Part shown: positions 40,521 through 51,067 of the stretch, piece by piece
Numbering within the stretch: the first letter of the stretch is position 1
Layout: each line of letters starts with the position of its first letter
Source: Chlorella sorokiniana
Taxonomy: Eukaryota > Chlorophyta > Trebouxiophyceae > Chlorellales > Chlorellaceae
Assembly (NCBI GenBank): GCA_025917655.1
Contig: CP084614.1
Location: 1,736,001 to 1,800,000, forward strand
Reading direction: 5' to 3'
Length of the DNA: 64,000 nt
Position numbers and translations under genes: made by a program
Notes under the pieces: model-generated
What the model was told of the DNA's origin: nothing
Databases searched by the model: none
The model's input: the letters and a program-made list of their open reading frames with translations, nothing else

Positions 40521-43277
40521 ATGGAACGACTGCTGAAAGCCCTGCTTGTGCTGGCTGTTCTGCCGGCGAAGAACCGCCTGGCGGTGGCGGCGCTGCCAGG
40601 CTTTGAGCGCGACTTGATTGGCTACAGCGAGCGCCCCCTAGGCAGGCAGACCATTGGCGCAACCAGTGCACAACACGCTGAATCTGGCAGCCGGCCTCAC
40701 GGCCCAAAGGTGTGCGTGTGGGCGGCAAGCGGAGGTCGGACGCGCATCCTGCTGCTGGCGCACCGCTCCCTTCCTCCCAGGACTTGCCAACCTTGCACAG
40801 GCGTAGCCGAACTAAAGCCGGCTGCCTGTGACGCAGGTCCTATCCTTCAACCCGCGCATCTTCCTGTATGAACGCCTGCTCAGCGAGGGTGAGCCCGCCG
40901 CCGCCGTGCTGGCAGCCCTGGCCGCGGCCGCTGCCGCCGCCAACTGCTGCCCTGCACCCACCGCCGCTGCAGAGGAGTGCGACCACTTGGTCAGCAAGGC
41001 GGGGCCGAGGCTGTCCCGCAGCGGCGTGGTGGATGTGGAGAACCCAAACCACGAGTCGGTCAGGTGACGGCGGCTGCCGCGCACGTGCCCCTCCAGCTGC
41101 CATCGCCACCCCGCCTCATCAGCCGAGCTGCTCGCCCACCACCTGCTGTCCCCGATGCTCTCACCGCATGGCCGTGCACAGCCCAGGCGCAGCCCTGGGC
41201 GCTCGCAAAGCGCCCCCACCCCCTCTCCCACCCACACACCTTTCCCCTCCGACTCGCCTGCACCCCGCCTGCTACCCCGCTGGTTTGCCGCTGCGCAGCG
41301 ACATCCGCACCTCCTACGGGATGTTCTTCGACCGCGGCGAGGACGACGTGATTGCCGCCGTGGAGCAGCGGCTGAGCGAGTGGAGCCTGATTCCGCCGGG
41401 ACACGGCGGGGATCCAGGCGCGGCGGCGGGCGGCAGGGCTGCCACGCGACGCGCTGCCAGCCCTCGCTGTGCATGCGCCAGCACGCCAGCAGCGCAGCAT
41501 GCAACCTGTGCTGTCGATGTGCCGGGGTTCCACCGTACCGCTCACTTGCTGCGCGCAGGTGCTGCGGTACGAGAACGGGGAGGAGTACAAGCCACACTTT
41601 GGTGAGCGGGAGGAGAAGCAGAAGCTGCGCCAGCCTGGCCCCACAGCTCGGCTGCAGCAGCTTGGCTGCCCACCTGCTTGGACAGCCATGTGTCTACACA
41701 CTGACGGGCACCTGACCCCCTGCCCCACCTCCCTCGCAGATTACTTTTTGGTGATTCGCCGCCCGCTCACCACGGGGCCTGCTCTTCCTTCTGCTGTTCC
41801 CACTCTTCCTATTTTGTTCAGGCGCTGGGAAGGCAGCCTGCCACGCAGCACCGCCACGCCTGCCATGCGCCAGCCATCCCCCCGCAGACGAGCACAGTGT
41901 GAGCAACGGCGGCAACCGCCTGGCCACCATTCTCATGTACCTGGCTGAGCCGGAGGAGGGCGGGGAGACGGGTGCGGGCCGCTGCTGACTCCCCACGCCT
42001 GCCCGAGGAACCAGTCGCACCCTGCACCGCAGCCGCCGCCGCCGCCGCTGCCCTGGCTGCTCCCTCACCTCGCCAGTGCACCCGCCCATTCTCCCCGGGC
42101 CCCCCCACACACACATTCCCCCAGTGTTTCCCAACGTGCCGACGCCGGCGTGGCAGACGCGGGAGGCTGGGTACAGCGAGTGCGCCATGCAGGGGCTGGC
42201 GGTGAAGCCGCGCAAGGGCGATGCAGGTGAGCGGCAGCGTGGCCCAAACCCACAGCCTCTCCCTGGCAGCCCCTCTCTGGTGGTCTGCGCTGCACCGCGC
42301 GATTGCAGTTCGCCAGGCAGCTGTGTGAGGCTGTTCAGTACGGGGCGCCCGACCCTGCTGCGTTCCCCCGCCTGTCCCTCCATCCAACCTTGCTTCCTCC
42401 CGCCGCTCCCACCGCCCCCGCAGTGCTGTTCTTCAGCCTGCGCACCGAGGGCACGCTGGACAAGGGCAGCCTGCACGGCAGCTGCCCCACGCTGCGAGGC
42501 ACGAAGTATGCCGCCACAAAGTGAAGGCCCTGGGTTGGCCAGAATGTGGGGGTGGGCGTGGGTGTGTGGGTGGATTGGGCGGTCCGTGGGACGCTGATCA
42601 GCCCCATGCTGCTGGCTGCTTGGAGTGATGCCGCACTGTACGGCATCAGTGCTCGGGGCAGGGGCAACGCCTCTGCAGGTACAGCCCCCCCCAAACACAC
42701 ACACACACACACACACACACAGCCGCTGACGCGTCGACTGACGTTGCGCGGCCTGCCTGCGCCCAAGCTCTGCAGGTGGTACCACGTGGCGCATTACGCC
42801 ATGGGAGGGGAGAGGGGGTGGCGGTGAAGCACCAAGTGTTTGTGCCGCCGCCGCCCCCACCCCGCCAGGTGCGCTCGGCGCCATGTGTGCCGGTGGCGCG
42901 GCGTCCGCGCTGCCTGCCCTGCTGTGACCAGCCTCCCTCGCTGGCGGCTGCAGGCTGCAAAGACGGGCAGGCCGCGTGTGTGGGGTGGGCTGAGGGCGGC
43001 GAGTGCGACAACAACCCGGGTGCGTGGGGGCCCTGGCTCCGCCGCTCCCTTCTTCTCAGCTCACCCCACGCCACTGCAGTCCCCTCTTAATTTCACTTCC
43101 CCCTCCTCTTAATTTCACTGCCCCCCCCTCTTAATTTCACTGCCTCCCTCCTCACCCCCCTCAGGGTTCATGGTCGGCACCAAGGAGCAGCCCGGCGAGT
43201 GCCTGCTGAGCTGCGGGCGCTGCGACCTGATGCCGCAGAGCGCGCTGCGGGGCCGTAGGGCGGGTGGGCAGGCCTGA
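40521..43277 (+). CDS. P4H: Prolyl 4-hydroxylase with C-terminal ShKT domain (copy 1)
   Basis: Secretory-pathway Fe(II)/2-oxoglutarate oxygenase hydroxylating prolines, in algae and plants mostly of extensin/HRGP-like wall or matrix proteins. ATG 40521 starts a hydrophobic leader (LLKALLVLAVLP). The conserved order is VLSFNPRIFLYERLLSE, ECDHLVSKAGPRLSRSGVVD, SDIRTSYGMFF, VLRYENGEEYKPHFDYF (Fe ligands H and D), NGGNRLATILMYLAEPEEGG, VFPN, and KGSLHGSCPTLR (second His region), then WYHVAHY. The tail is an ShKT domain with six cysteines (CKDGQAACVGW, GGECDNNPGFM, CLLSCGRC). At the small exon ending TTACTTTTTGG (about 41740) a clean GT donor in the right frame needs one more G. The last intron carries a 22-base tandem repeat. 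TGA is 43275-43277. Paralogue of the gene at 51068. Confidence 0.85.
42685..42721. repeat. C8-AAA-(CA)n tract in a P4H-1 intron
   Basis: A C run followed by about 13 CA units, 55 bases upstream of the acceptor for the WYHVAHY exon. Confidence 0.85.
43084..43141 (+). repeat. Three tandem copies of a 22-bp unit in the last P4H-1 intron
   Basis: CTCTTAATTTCACT begins at 43084, 43106 and 43128, exactly 22 bases apart, separated by C-rich spacers. It lies just before the acceptor CCTCAG|GGTTCATG and forms a pyrimidine-rich tract. Confidence 0.9.
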
Positions 43278-44406
43278 ACCCCCTCCAGCTGCCAGCAACC
43301 CACTCCGTGCGTGCCTGTCAGTGCTCCACCTCATCTTCAGCTGATTTGACAAACAAGCGACGCACGAAAAATCGCAGACCAGAATCAAATGGAGGACAGG
43401 GGAGGGCTGGGGCAAAATGCGCATGGCCAGAGGGGGCGCCGCCAGGTCTGCGCAACGGCGGTGATTAAAGGCGAAAGCGTTTTCAGGTGCGAGGCTGCTC
43501 AGCCGGGCCGGGGGCGCAGCAACGGGGGGCTGAGTGAGGGTGCTGCCCAAACCGCAGGCTGGGGGCTGGGGCGGATGGCCCCATCCCAGCAGGGGTTTGG
43601 TCCTCGAAAACGAAATCAAAATCACCAGGGCAAGGGACACGGCATGTTGTTGGAACGCATGAAACCGAGTGCTGCTGCTCATCGAAGGGGCACTTGCTGC
43701 ATGAGGCAAGCTGATGGCGTAAGTAAGGCTCGAATCGGCGCGCAGCTGGCAACGGTCTGCGCGACGTGATCATCAAAGGCAGGAGGAAAGAAACAAAGAC
43801 TCATGGGGGATTGGATGGGGCGCAATAAGAGCAACGCCGCGTGACCGCGGGGGCCGGGCGCCAGAATGGGATCAAAGGGACAGATACGAAGGGGGAGGGG
43901 GCTGAGCCCGGCCACAAGGCGGGCCGGCCCTCAGCCGCGCTCACGCCGACACGATGGCGGCGCTTAGTATCGCCAAAGACAGGGGGCAGCTGATGCAGGG
44001 GACAGAAAAGAATGCAGGGGGTACGACTGGGAGGGGCAGGAGGGACGGCTCGTGGCGCGCACGCACAGGGTGGCGGGGCTGGGCGGCGAGCCGCCCAGCA
44101 CAGGCCGCCGCATGCGGTGCGGGCGCTGTAACGTTCGGGGATGGGATCTTTCCTTGGCTTTTAGGGGTCCTTGGGCGGGGCAGGGAGCGGGACGCAAATC
44201 AAGTACTGATAGGGCTCGTTTGTTTGCCGTATTTGGGGGCGGGACGTGCGGTGCCGGCGACGGCGGGGGCGGTCGGGTATCATGCCGCGCATGGATACAG
44301 GGCGCGGGCAGCAGTTTGGCTGCCCGCCCGCCAGCGTTGGGGCGGGTGGGGGCGGAGGGGCCTGGGAGGGCTGCTCAGGGGCGCGGGAGGGGCGCGGGCG
44401 CGCCGC
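43278..44406. other. Long convergent 3' region
   Basis: 1,129 bases between the stops of P4H-1 (plus) and the RR-TZF gene (minus), probably two long 3' UTRs. ORFs on either strand show no conserved motif. TGTAA at about 44126 on the plus strand is 850 bases beyond P4H-1, too far to assign. RR-TZF genes often have regulated UTRs, but nothing specific is visible. Confidence 0.5.
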
Positions 44407-47281
44407 TCACGACTCCGAGCCCGCCTGGTTGTTGATGGCCTCCTGGCTGCCCCAGATGCCCTTGGCCTCGTAGTAGGCGCCCGACAGGGGACGGCCGTGC
44501 ATGCCCTGCGGTGTGGACAAGGGGGTGGCGGTGTGGGTGTGTCTGAGAGGCACGTGCTTCACCACAGCCATCATTCTCGAAAGCTGCACGCAGCAAGGCA
44601 CTAAGGCTGGGTGGTGGGCTGGCAGCCCAGAGGTCGCCGGCCAGGCCCACCTGTGCGCCGGCCATGCCCATGCCTCCGTCCATGCTGGCAGCGCGGGCGG
44701 CATGCCGCCGCCGCCCAGCTGCCAGCCGTTCAGGCTGTCCATGAGGGCGGCCATGGAGGGGTCGCCCCGTGCTGGCTGCCCAGACCAGAGTGCATGCCAT
44801 TGGGCACGCCGGGGGAGCCATGCCACCCATGCCGCCTTGCACTGCGCACGAGCAGGGGGATGGCACAAATTGGGTGAGCGATTGGCCCACGTCAGCAGGC
44901 AGACGTGGCCGGCAGCAGCATGAAACAGCAGTGGCAGTGCGAGGAGGCCGCAGCGGCGCCGCGCACTGACCCTGCTGCGGCGCCATCTGTGCCGCCACCA
45001 GGTTGAGCAGCGCGGGGTGAAGGCCCATGCCCTCAGTGCCGGGAGTGCCGACGCCATGCCCGCCGGCGTAGCCGTGCGGGGCGCCGCCGTAGGCGGGCGC
45101 GCCGCCGTAGCCGGCCAGCTGCGGCGGCATGCCGCCGCCGCCGCCGTTGAGCTGCGCCATGGCCTGCGCGGCGGCCAGCTGCGGGTTCATGGCGTGCAGC
45201 ACCTGCTGCGCCGCCTGCTGCTGGTCCATGGAGGAGCGCGCGCTAGACTGCTGCAGCGCGTGCAGGATGCCGTCGAGGGAGGAGCGGGGCGGGGTGGCGC
45301 CGCCGCGCAGCTTGCCCAGCCGCGCGTCCAGGGAGGTGCGCTGGGGGCCAGGCCCAGCTTGCGCGCGACTGCAGGGGGCGGGGAGGGGGAAGCGGGATGG
45401 GTTGGCAAGGAGCAAGCAAGCCACGCAGCGGGCCAGCAGGGGGCCGACCAGGGTTCCAACGGCCCTTGGAACCGCCCCGGCAGCTTGCGCGGGCACTGCA
45501 ACACGCTGCGGGGCCCCTCTGCAGGCCAGCAGGCGCGCCGCCCCCTCACCCGCGTTGGACATGCGGGGGCGTTGCCGGGGGAAGGGCTGCTCGTTGAGGG
45601 GCAGCGTGGAGACGTTGGCGGCGAGCATGCCCGCGGCGGTGGGCGTGCCCATGGGAGGCGCGGCGGGGGCCCACCCAGCGCCCGCCTGGCGGCTGGCCAT
45701 CAGGGAGTCCAGGGACATGCGGGGGGCAGGGCGGCGGAGCCGCTGGCACCCAGCATCGCCTGTGTGTGGTGGCGGCGGCCGCGGCAGATGAAGCGTCCAG
45801 CGAGGCACGCCCGTCCATGGAGAGGCGCGCGATGGCGGCAGCAGCCTGCGCCGCGGCGGCCTGCGCCTGCGCCTGCTGCTGCTGCGTCAGCACCGCCATG
45901 GCGGCGGCGGCGTCCGACGCGGCGGCGGCGGCAGCCGCGGGGTCCGTGGGGGCTGCACCACCAGGGCTGTTGGGCGAGCCAGAGCGCTCGCCGGAGGGGG
46001 AGCGAGGGGCGCCGCCCGAGCTGGAGCTGGGGGCCAGGCTGCCGCTGGACTGGCGGGAGGACGGGGAGGCGGCCAGCTGCGCGGCTACGGTCGCGTTGGC
46101 GGCCGCAGCCGCCTCGGCGGCGCCGCGCAGCCCGCCGCCGTCGCCGCCCTGGATGTTGTTCATGACCTCATCCGACGACAGCCGTGCAAAGGAGGCGTCG
46201 GTGGAGGGGCGACCGTTGGCAATGGCGGCGCTCACGGGCGGCGCCGCCAGCGCTCGCCACTGACGGGTGCACGCAATCGTCCGCGGCGGCGACGGCCGCT
46301 GCCGCCGCGTCAAACGTGTGGCTGGGCTGGCGCAGGTCCTTGACCGTGTGTGCGAAGAAGCAGACGGGGCGGCGGCAGTTGGGCCCCTCCTTGCACAGCT
46401 GGGTGCGGTACTTGGCGGGGTGCAGCCAGCACTCGTACACGCCGTGCGAGTAGGTGCAGGCGTCGCCGCGCAGGCAGATGCCGCGCTTGTAGTCGGGGCA
46501 GGGGACGGGGAGGTACTTGACCAAGCGGGGTCGCGCCGCCGCGTTCTCGGTGGGGTGCGCAAACGGGCAGGCCCGCCAGTCGTGCACAAACCGCTTGCTG
46601 CACCGAGCGACCTGCACGCACGGCAGCACACGCGTGGTTCGTACAGCCTGTGGCATGGTCCAGCAGTAAGATGACTTCCAACACTGCATCCCTGCAAACC
46701 AGGGTCAGCGTCCCGGAATGCGAGCGATGCACCGCCCCGCCGCAGGGTGTTTGAAGCGCGCTCATGCTGAATGACAGGGCCAGCGGCGGGACCGACCTTG
46801 AACTGGAACATGCGGAAGTCATCGCTGGAGTACTCCGGGGCATTCAGCTCAGAGGTGCTGTAGGGCAGCGTGTCATCTGCGCTGTTCAGCCCCGCAACAG
46901 CGGCAGCTGCGTAGGCATCAGCGGCATACAGGTCCTGCAGGGGCAGGGCAGCGGGGGCGCCGGCTGAATGAGCAGCTCATAGCACGTGGAGCTCTCTCAG
47001 ACGACCCTGAAGAGGCTGGCAAGGAGCAAAAACCACCTTCCAGGCAAGGGCCTGGGCGAGGGACACTCACGCCCGGCTCGCGCATGCCCGCAGGGAGCCT
47101 CTGTTAAGCGGGCTGCACCCCTCATACACATGCCAACAACATGCACTGGCGCTCTGGGATTGCAGCAGAGGCTGCGCTGGCCCCAGTGCCCAGACCCGCA
47201 CGAAGACTTGCACAGCCACTCTGAGACCCCTGCCCGCACCTCATCCAACCCCGTCTGGAGGCTCTGATATAACAGGGCCAT
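44407..47281 (-). CDS. Arginine-rich tandem CCCH zinc-finger protein (plant RR-TZF type)
   Basis: Probable cytoplasmic RNA-binding/mRNA-decay regulator of the plant RR-TZF class. ATG 47281 starts MALLYQSLQTGLDE, which joins DLYAADAYAAAAV, then SSDDFRMFQFKVARC. The RR unit is C-x5-H-x4-C-x3-H (CSKRFVHDWRACPFAH), zinc finger 1 is C-x7-C-x5-C-x3-H (CPDYKRGICLRGDACTYSH) and finger 2 is C-x5-C-x4-C-x3-H (CKEGPNCRRPVCFFAH); all twelve ligands are present (about 46320-46620). The rest is disordered: Ala runs, Ser-rich SSSRQSSGSLAPSSSSGG, and Gly/Met/Gln-rich segments such as LNGGGGGMPPQLAGYGG, ending NNQAGSES. No ankyrin repeats precede the fingers, unlike some plant members. Several frame changes in the low-complexity part (45500-46100, 44700-44850) are probably lost bases. 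Confidence 0.88.
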
Positions 47282-47512
47282 CTGGGAGCGGCTGGCCCGA
47301 GGGGCAGCGAGAGAACTGGAGGAAGCCCGAGCAAGGGGCAAAGCTTGAGGGAAAAGCGACAGACTGGCTCACTGGCGGCCCCTCATGGCTTAGTAGAAAA
47401 GTTGGAACGCTAGAGGCAGCCGGCGGGCCGGGGAACAGCGCCATGCTGCGTGCCGTGCCGATGGCAGATCCTTTCGAGATTTTGTTTGCGCGCCAGCGAT
47501 GCGCGCGGGGTT

Positions 47513-47544
47513 TGGTTCTAGGGCCAGGCACATGCCTAGAACCA
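47513..47544. repeat. Perfect 10-bp inverted repeat with 12-base loop
   Basis: TGGTTCTAGG (47513-47522) and CCTAGAACCA (47535-47544) are exact reverse complements around a 12-base loop. It lies upstream of the RR-TZF ATG. Confidence 0.85.
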
Positions 47545-47670
47545 GGTTTGGGGTAAGCTGTGTTTGAGTCCCTCTTGCTGCCTCCGCCACGACGTGTTGC
47601 ACGTCGGACGTCTCTACTGCCGACAGGAAATTCTGTCCTTGTTGTGCTGGCTGTTCTGCATGTTTAGACT

Positions 47671-47675
47671 TTTAC
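47671..47675 (-). terminator. TGTAA poly(A) signal of the PDAP1-like gene
   Basis: TGTAA on the minus strand 185 bases after the PDAP1-like stop codon. Confidence 0.55.
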
Positions 47676-47859
47676 AGGGGCGCTGCAGGGTTGCTATGCT
47701 CGGGCGCTGCTTGGTAAGTTCTACTCTTTTGGCTTCAGCGAGGATGGTCCTTGGGCAGCGAGCTGCGCACGCCAAGGGAGGACCAGCACATGCAATAGTA
47801 AATTGATCTGCCATGGGAACGCCTGCCGAGGAGTCAATTGTATCCAGCAGGTTTATCAC

Positions 47860-48852
47860 TCACCGCTGGTTGCCGTCTGTGGGAGGCGCGTAGCGATCAA
47901 AGCCCTCCTGTGCGATGCGCTTCAGGCGGTCCTCCTCCCTGCGACACAAGGACCAGCACGACCTCAGCCGCCGCGCTTCTCTAGGCACCACTTGCAGATC
48001 CCGTGGTGCCTGCGCTGGGGCGATTGGCACAGGCGCGGCGGTCCAAACACACCGCTTTTGCCGGATCAGCGCAAGGCGCTCCATGTCACGCCGCATCTGC
48101 TCTGGGTCCGGCTCCTCCTCCTTCTTGCGCCGCGGTGCCGCTGCAACGCGCCGCTGCGGCATCAAGTCCTCCTCGTTGTCACTGCTCTCCTCCTCCTCCT
48201 CGCTCTCCTCTGCAGCAAGGCAGACCAAAGGTGCATGCAAGATCAACTGTGTGCCCCTCCTGCCAATCCACAGCCGCACTTTCCTGAGGAAAGCATACAG
48301 GTAGCACACCTTCCTCAGAGTCTGTGGGCATTTGACCCGCCTTCGGATTCTGCAGCGGAACCAAGCAGTGAGAATGGCAGCTGGGCAGCGAGCCTCATGG
48401 GCAACTCGCGCATGGGCGTCTGTGGCAGCAGCCAGCGGCAGCATACCTGGATCATAACCACCCTGGGCTTCTGCTCCTCCTCTGCTCCGCTGACCTTCCC
48501 TTCCTCCTCTTCCTCCTCGCTATCTGATGGCGGCAGCATACCTGCTGTGGCTGGCTGGCCACCTGCACAGGAGGCGGAGGGCAGCAGTGGCGGAGCGGGT
48601 TGGCAGCGGCGGCAACCCATGTCAGGAGCGTGTACCGTGTGCGGGGCGTCAAGGTCACCGCCCGACATTCTTGTCGATTCGACACTAATGTGGCGAGCGG
48701 CGACAGCCAAGCCAACGCAGTGCCCGGCATCTGCTTGATCCGCCTGGGCACGCTGGCAGCTGCGTGGGAGTCTCACCAATAGGGGGCCGATAGTCGAAAT
48801 CTTCATCATCACGGCGGCCCCTGCCACGACCCCTGCCACGACCTCTGCCCAT
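47860..48852 (-). CDS. PDAP1-like 28 kDa heat- and acid-stable phosphoprotein
   Basis: Small conserved eukaryotic protein of the PDGFA-associated protein 1 family, whose role is poorly defined (mRNA-binding and casein-kinase phosphorylation are reported for homologues). ATG 48852 begins an RG repeat (MGRGRGRGRGRGRRDDEDFD), then acidic serine stretches (DSEEEEEEGKVSG), VVMIQNPKAGQM, another acidic run ESEEEEESSDNEED, QRRVAAAPRRKKEE, and the family helix EQMRRDMERLALIRQKRE, with EDRLKRIAQEGFDRYAPP before the stop at 47860. Acidic serines followed by the RLALIR helix are the family signature. Exon joins such as ATTG|GTGGC keep frame. The N-terminal RG repeat is prominent. Confidence 0.85.
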
Positions 48853-49177
48853 GCTCCTGGTCTACTCTGGAAGATTGAGGGCTCAACTGCCCTGTGGCGC
48901 GCAGTATGCAGATGAAACGCGAGATGATGCAATTGGTTTGCGCTGAGGCTGAATGAATGCATTGGCGACAGGCAAGCGGCGACAGGGCATTGCAAGGCGG
49001 CGGCAACCAGATGCACTGCATCTGCTGCTTTCCTACGAAACAGCCACTTTCATGCGGTCACATAACCCTTGCAGTAGAAATTCAGGCCCAGTTGGGTGCT
49101 CTGTCTGAGGCTTGCACAGCCAGGAGACGCGCTGGGATGCCTTACACCCAGGAGGGGCACAACACCGGAAGCCCTCG
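48853..49177. other. Intergenic: COQ4 3' region and PDAP1 promoter
   Basis: 325 bases between two minus-strand genes. TGTAA on the minus strand at 49142-49146 is only about 32 bases after the COQ4 stop. No coding sequence is seen. Confidence 0.5.
49142..49146 (-). terminator. Possible TGTAA poly(A) signal of COQ4
   Basis: TGTAA on the minus strand about 32 bases past the COQ4 stop, closer than usual but plausible. Confidence 0.35.
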
Positions 49178-50577
49178 TCATGTCAGCTTGTCAGGAGCTT
49201 GCTGCGGCTGACTGCTGCTCCCCGCTGTGCTGGCAGTGTCTGTGGTCGGCGCTGTACCCGCAGGCCGATGCCGCTGCATGTTTTGCGGCGCCGAGGGTGC
49301 GGTCTCAATGCGCCACCGCAGCCGCAGCTCTTCCAGGGGCTCCTCAAAGTGCCGCTCGTAGTAAATGCACATGAGATCGGGTGCGCGGGCACCTGCCCGC
49401 AGCGCCCAGGGCAGGAACTGGGAGTTGAGCAGGTCCCGGTCCGCGGGCGCAAGGCGCCACTCCCCCGCCAGCACCGCCAGCGCCGTCATGGGCATCCCCG
49501 TCTGTGGGCAGAGGGGAAGCAGGGCGCCTCGATGAGCAAAGGGGTGCGGCCCTCGCTCAGCCGGTATCGGCAATGGCTGCCCGCCCTTCAGCGCGCCCAC
49601 CCCCACCTGCACAAACTCCACCGCCTTGAGCGCGACCTCGCCAAACACGTTGGTGTGGCAGCCGAACAGCACGTGCCAGAAGTCGTGGACCTGGCGGGCG
49701 CGGGTGACAACGTAGGCCAGCTCCGGGTCATCGATGAACCTGACGGGAGGGAGGGCGGGCATCGGGCCACCCACAAGCTCAGCCCCAGTGAGCAGCCGGC
49801 AAAGCCGCCAGGCAGGCCACCAGGCGGCCGAAGGCGGCAGCATGCTGAGGGCTTCCACTTGGTGATGACACGCACAGAGGGAAGCGCAGGTGAGGAGGCT
49901 GCAGCTGGCGCTCATCCCAACAGTAAACCCAAGCCCTGCAGCTCCCCACCAGCACACCTGCAGGGCGGGCGCCCGAGGCAAGGAACCCGCGGCTGCCCAT
50001 GAAACGCGCGTACGCGCCGCCAAAGGTGGCCGGGGGCATGTCCCAGCAGGGGGCCACCACCCCGTCCTGCTGGGGGGCGGGGGGCAAGGCATGCGTCAAG
50101 GAGTGGTGCAGCGCCGCCAAGCTCCAGGGGGCGCACCAGGGGTGGAGACCCAAACCAGTGCGGCGGCTCCAGCAGCAGCCAAGCCGCCGGCAGCGTGCCC
50201 CCAGCCTCCAGCCCCACCGTGATGAGCGGCCGCTCTTGCAGGATGAGGCGCCCCGTTTCCGAACGGCGCATGCGGCCCCGCATTGCCTGGATGGCGGGCA
50301 GCCCCGTCATCTCGCCGCTGGCCGCCACCAGGTCGCCACGTCGCGGGTCGCGGAACGCTCCCCATAGCGACAGGAGTGCCAGCGCGCCCTTTTCAAGCCC
50401 GCTCAGCGGCACGTGAGTGGCATACTGAGGCGCTGGTCTGGCCCAAATGGAAGAAAACCAGAGGGGAGGCATGAGAGAAAAGCGGCCAGGGTGCTGGCGG
50501 GCGACATACGCGCCGGCGACAGCGCAAAATGGACTGCTCGCAGGCATCTCAGCGTAGACGGTGGGGCATTTGGCCAT
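49178..50577 (-). CDS. COQ4: Ubiquinone biosynthesis protein COQ4
   Basis: Mitochondrial inner-membrane factor that organises the ubiquinone biosynthesis complex and is proposed to act on ring decarboxylation/hydroxylation. Conserved blocks are GLEKGALALLSLWGAFRDP, MRGRMRRSETGRLILQERP, PPATFGGAYARFMGSRGF, RFIDDPELAYVVTRARQ and VHDFWHVLFGCHTNVFGEV, where the zinc motif HDxxH-x11-E is complete (49637-49687). Then TGMPMTALAVLAGEWRLA and LPWALRAGARAPDLMCIYYE. After ELRLRWRIETAPS a Ser/Thr/Gln-rich tail (to DKLT) exceeds the usual family end. ATG 50577 gives MAKCPTVYAEMPASS; whether the leader is a mitochondrial presequence or an exon is missing is uncertain. Middle exon borders are approximate. 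Confidence 0.9.
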
Positions 50578-51067
50578 ATTCAAACCCTCACCGTGTGACT
50601 AGGCTGCCTGCAGCTTCCAACAAGGCGCTCAGAGGGCCGCTCGAAGCCGACCTGGACTGCTGGCCACCTGTGGCAAAGTCACCAGCAATGGATCAACCTG
50701 ATCACCTGTCTCAATCCATTATAGGCTGTCTGAGGCACAACAAAGCGCACTGGCCTCACCTGCTGCTAGAAACGTGGCAAAAGCCCTGCTATAAGGCCCG
50801 CTGCTGCTACCCCACATCTCTTTAGGTGCATAAAACACGCTTCGCCGCTTAAACATTGAATGTTGGCAAGCTCGAGCATCGCCTGCTTTGCGTGGCGCGA
50901 GGTGGCGTGTACCCAGGAGGCTGCGTGTCTTGCGGGGAGGACGAGAGCAATTCACAATTGCAAACCTTCCTGTATTTCTGACATCGATATCGTTGCTCTG
51001 TCCAGAGAAAGGAAGTGGAACCTCTCCCTGCACTTGTGAACCGTCTGTGCGGGCGCTTGCGGGATAT
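50578..51067. other. Divergent promoter of COQ4 and P4H-2
   Basis: 490 bases between opposite ATGs. It is partly AT-rich toward the P4H-2 side (50940-51060). No conserved coding sequence. Confidence 0.55.

Larger units (their letters stand above)
47282..47859. other. Intergenic: PDAP1 3' region and RR-TZF promoter
   Basis: 578 bases between two minus-strand genes. It holds a TGTAA for the PDAP1-like gene (47671-47675) and, 230-260 bases upstream of the RR-TZF ATG, a 10-bp perfect inverted repeat. Otherwise no coding sequence. Confidence 0.55.

Noticed and set aside
43720-43760. GGCTCGAATCGG resembling a tRNA T-loop/B box
   Set aside because: Flanking stem does not pair and no acceptor or anticodon arm could be drawn.
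44122-44130. TGTAA as P4H-1 poly(A) signal
   Set aside because: About 850 bases past the stop, far beyond normal spacing.
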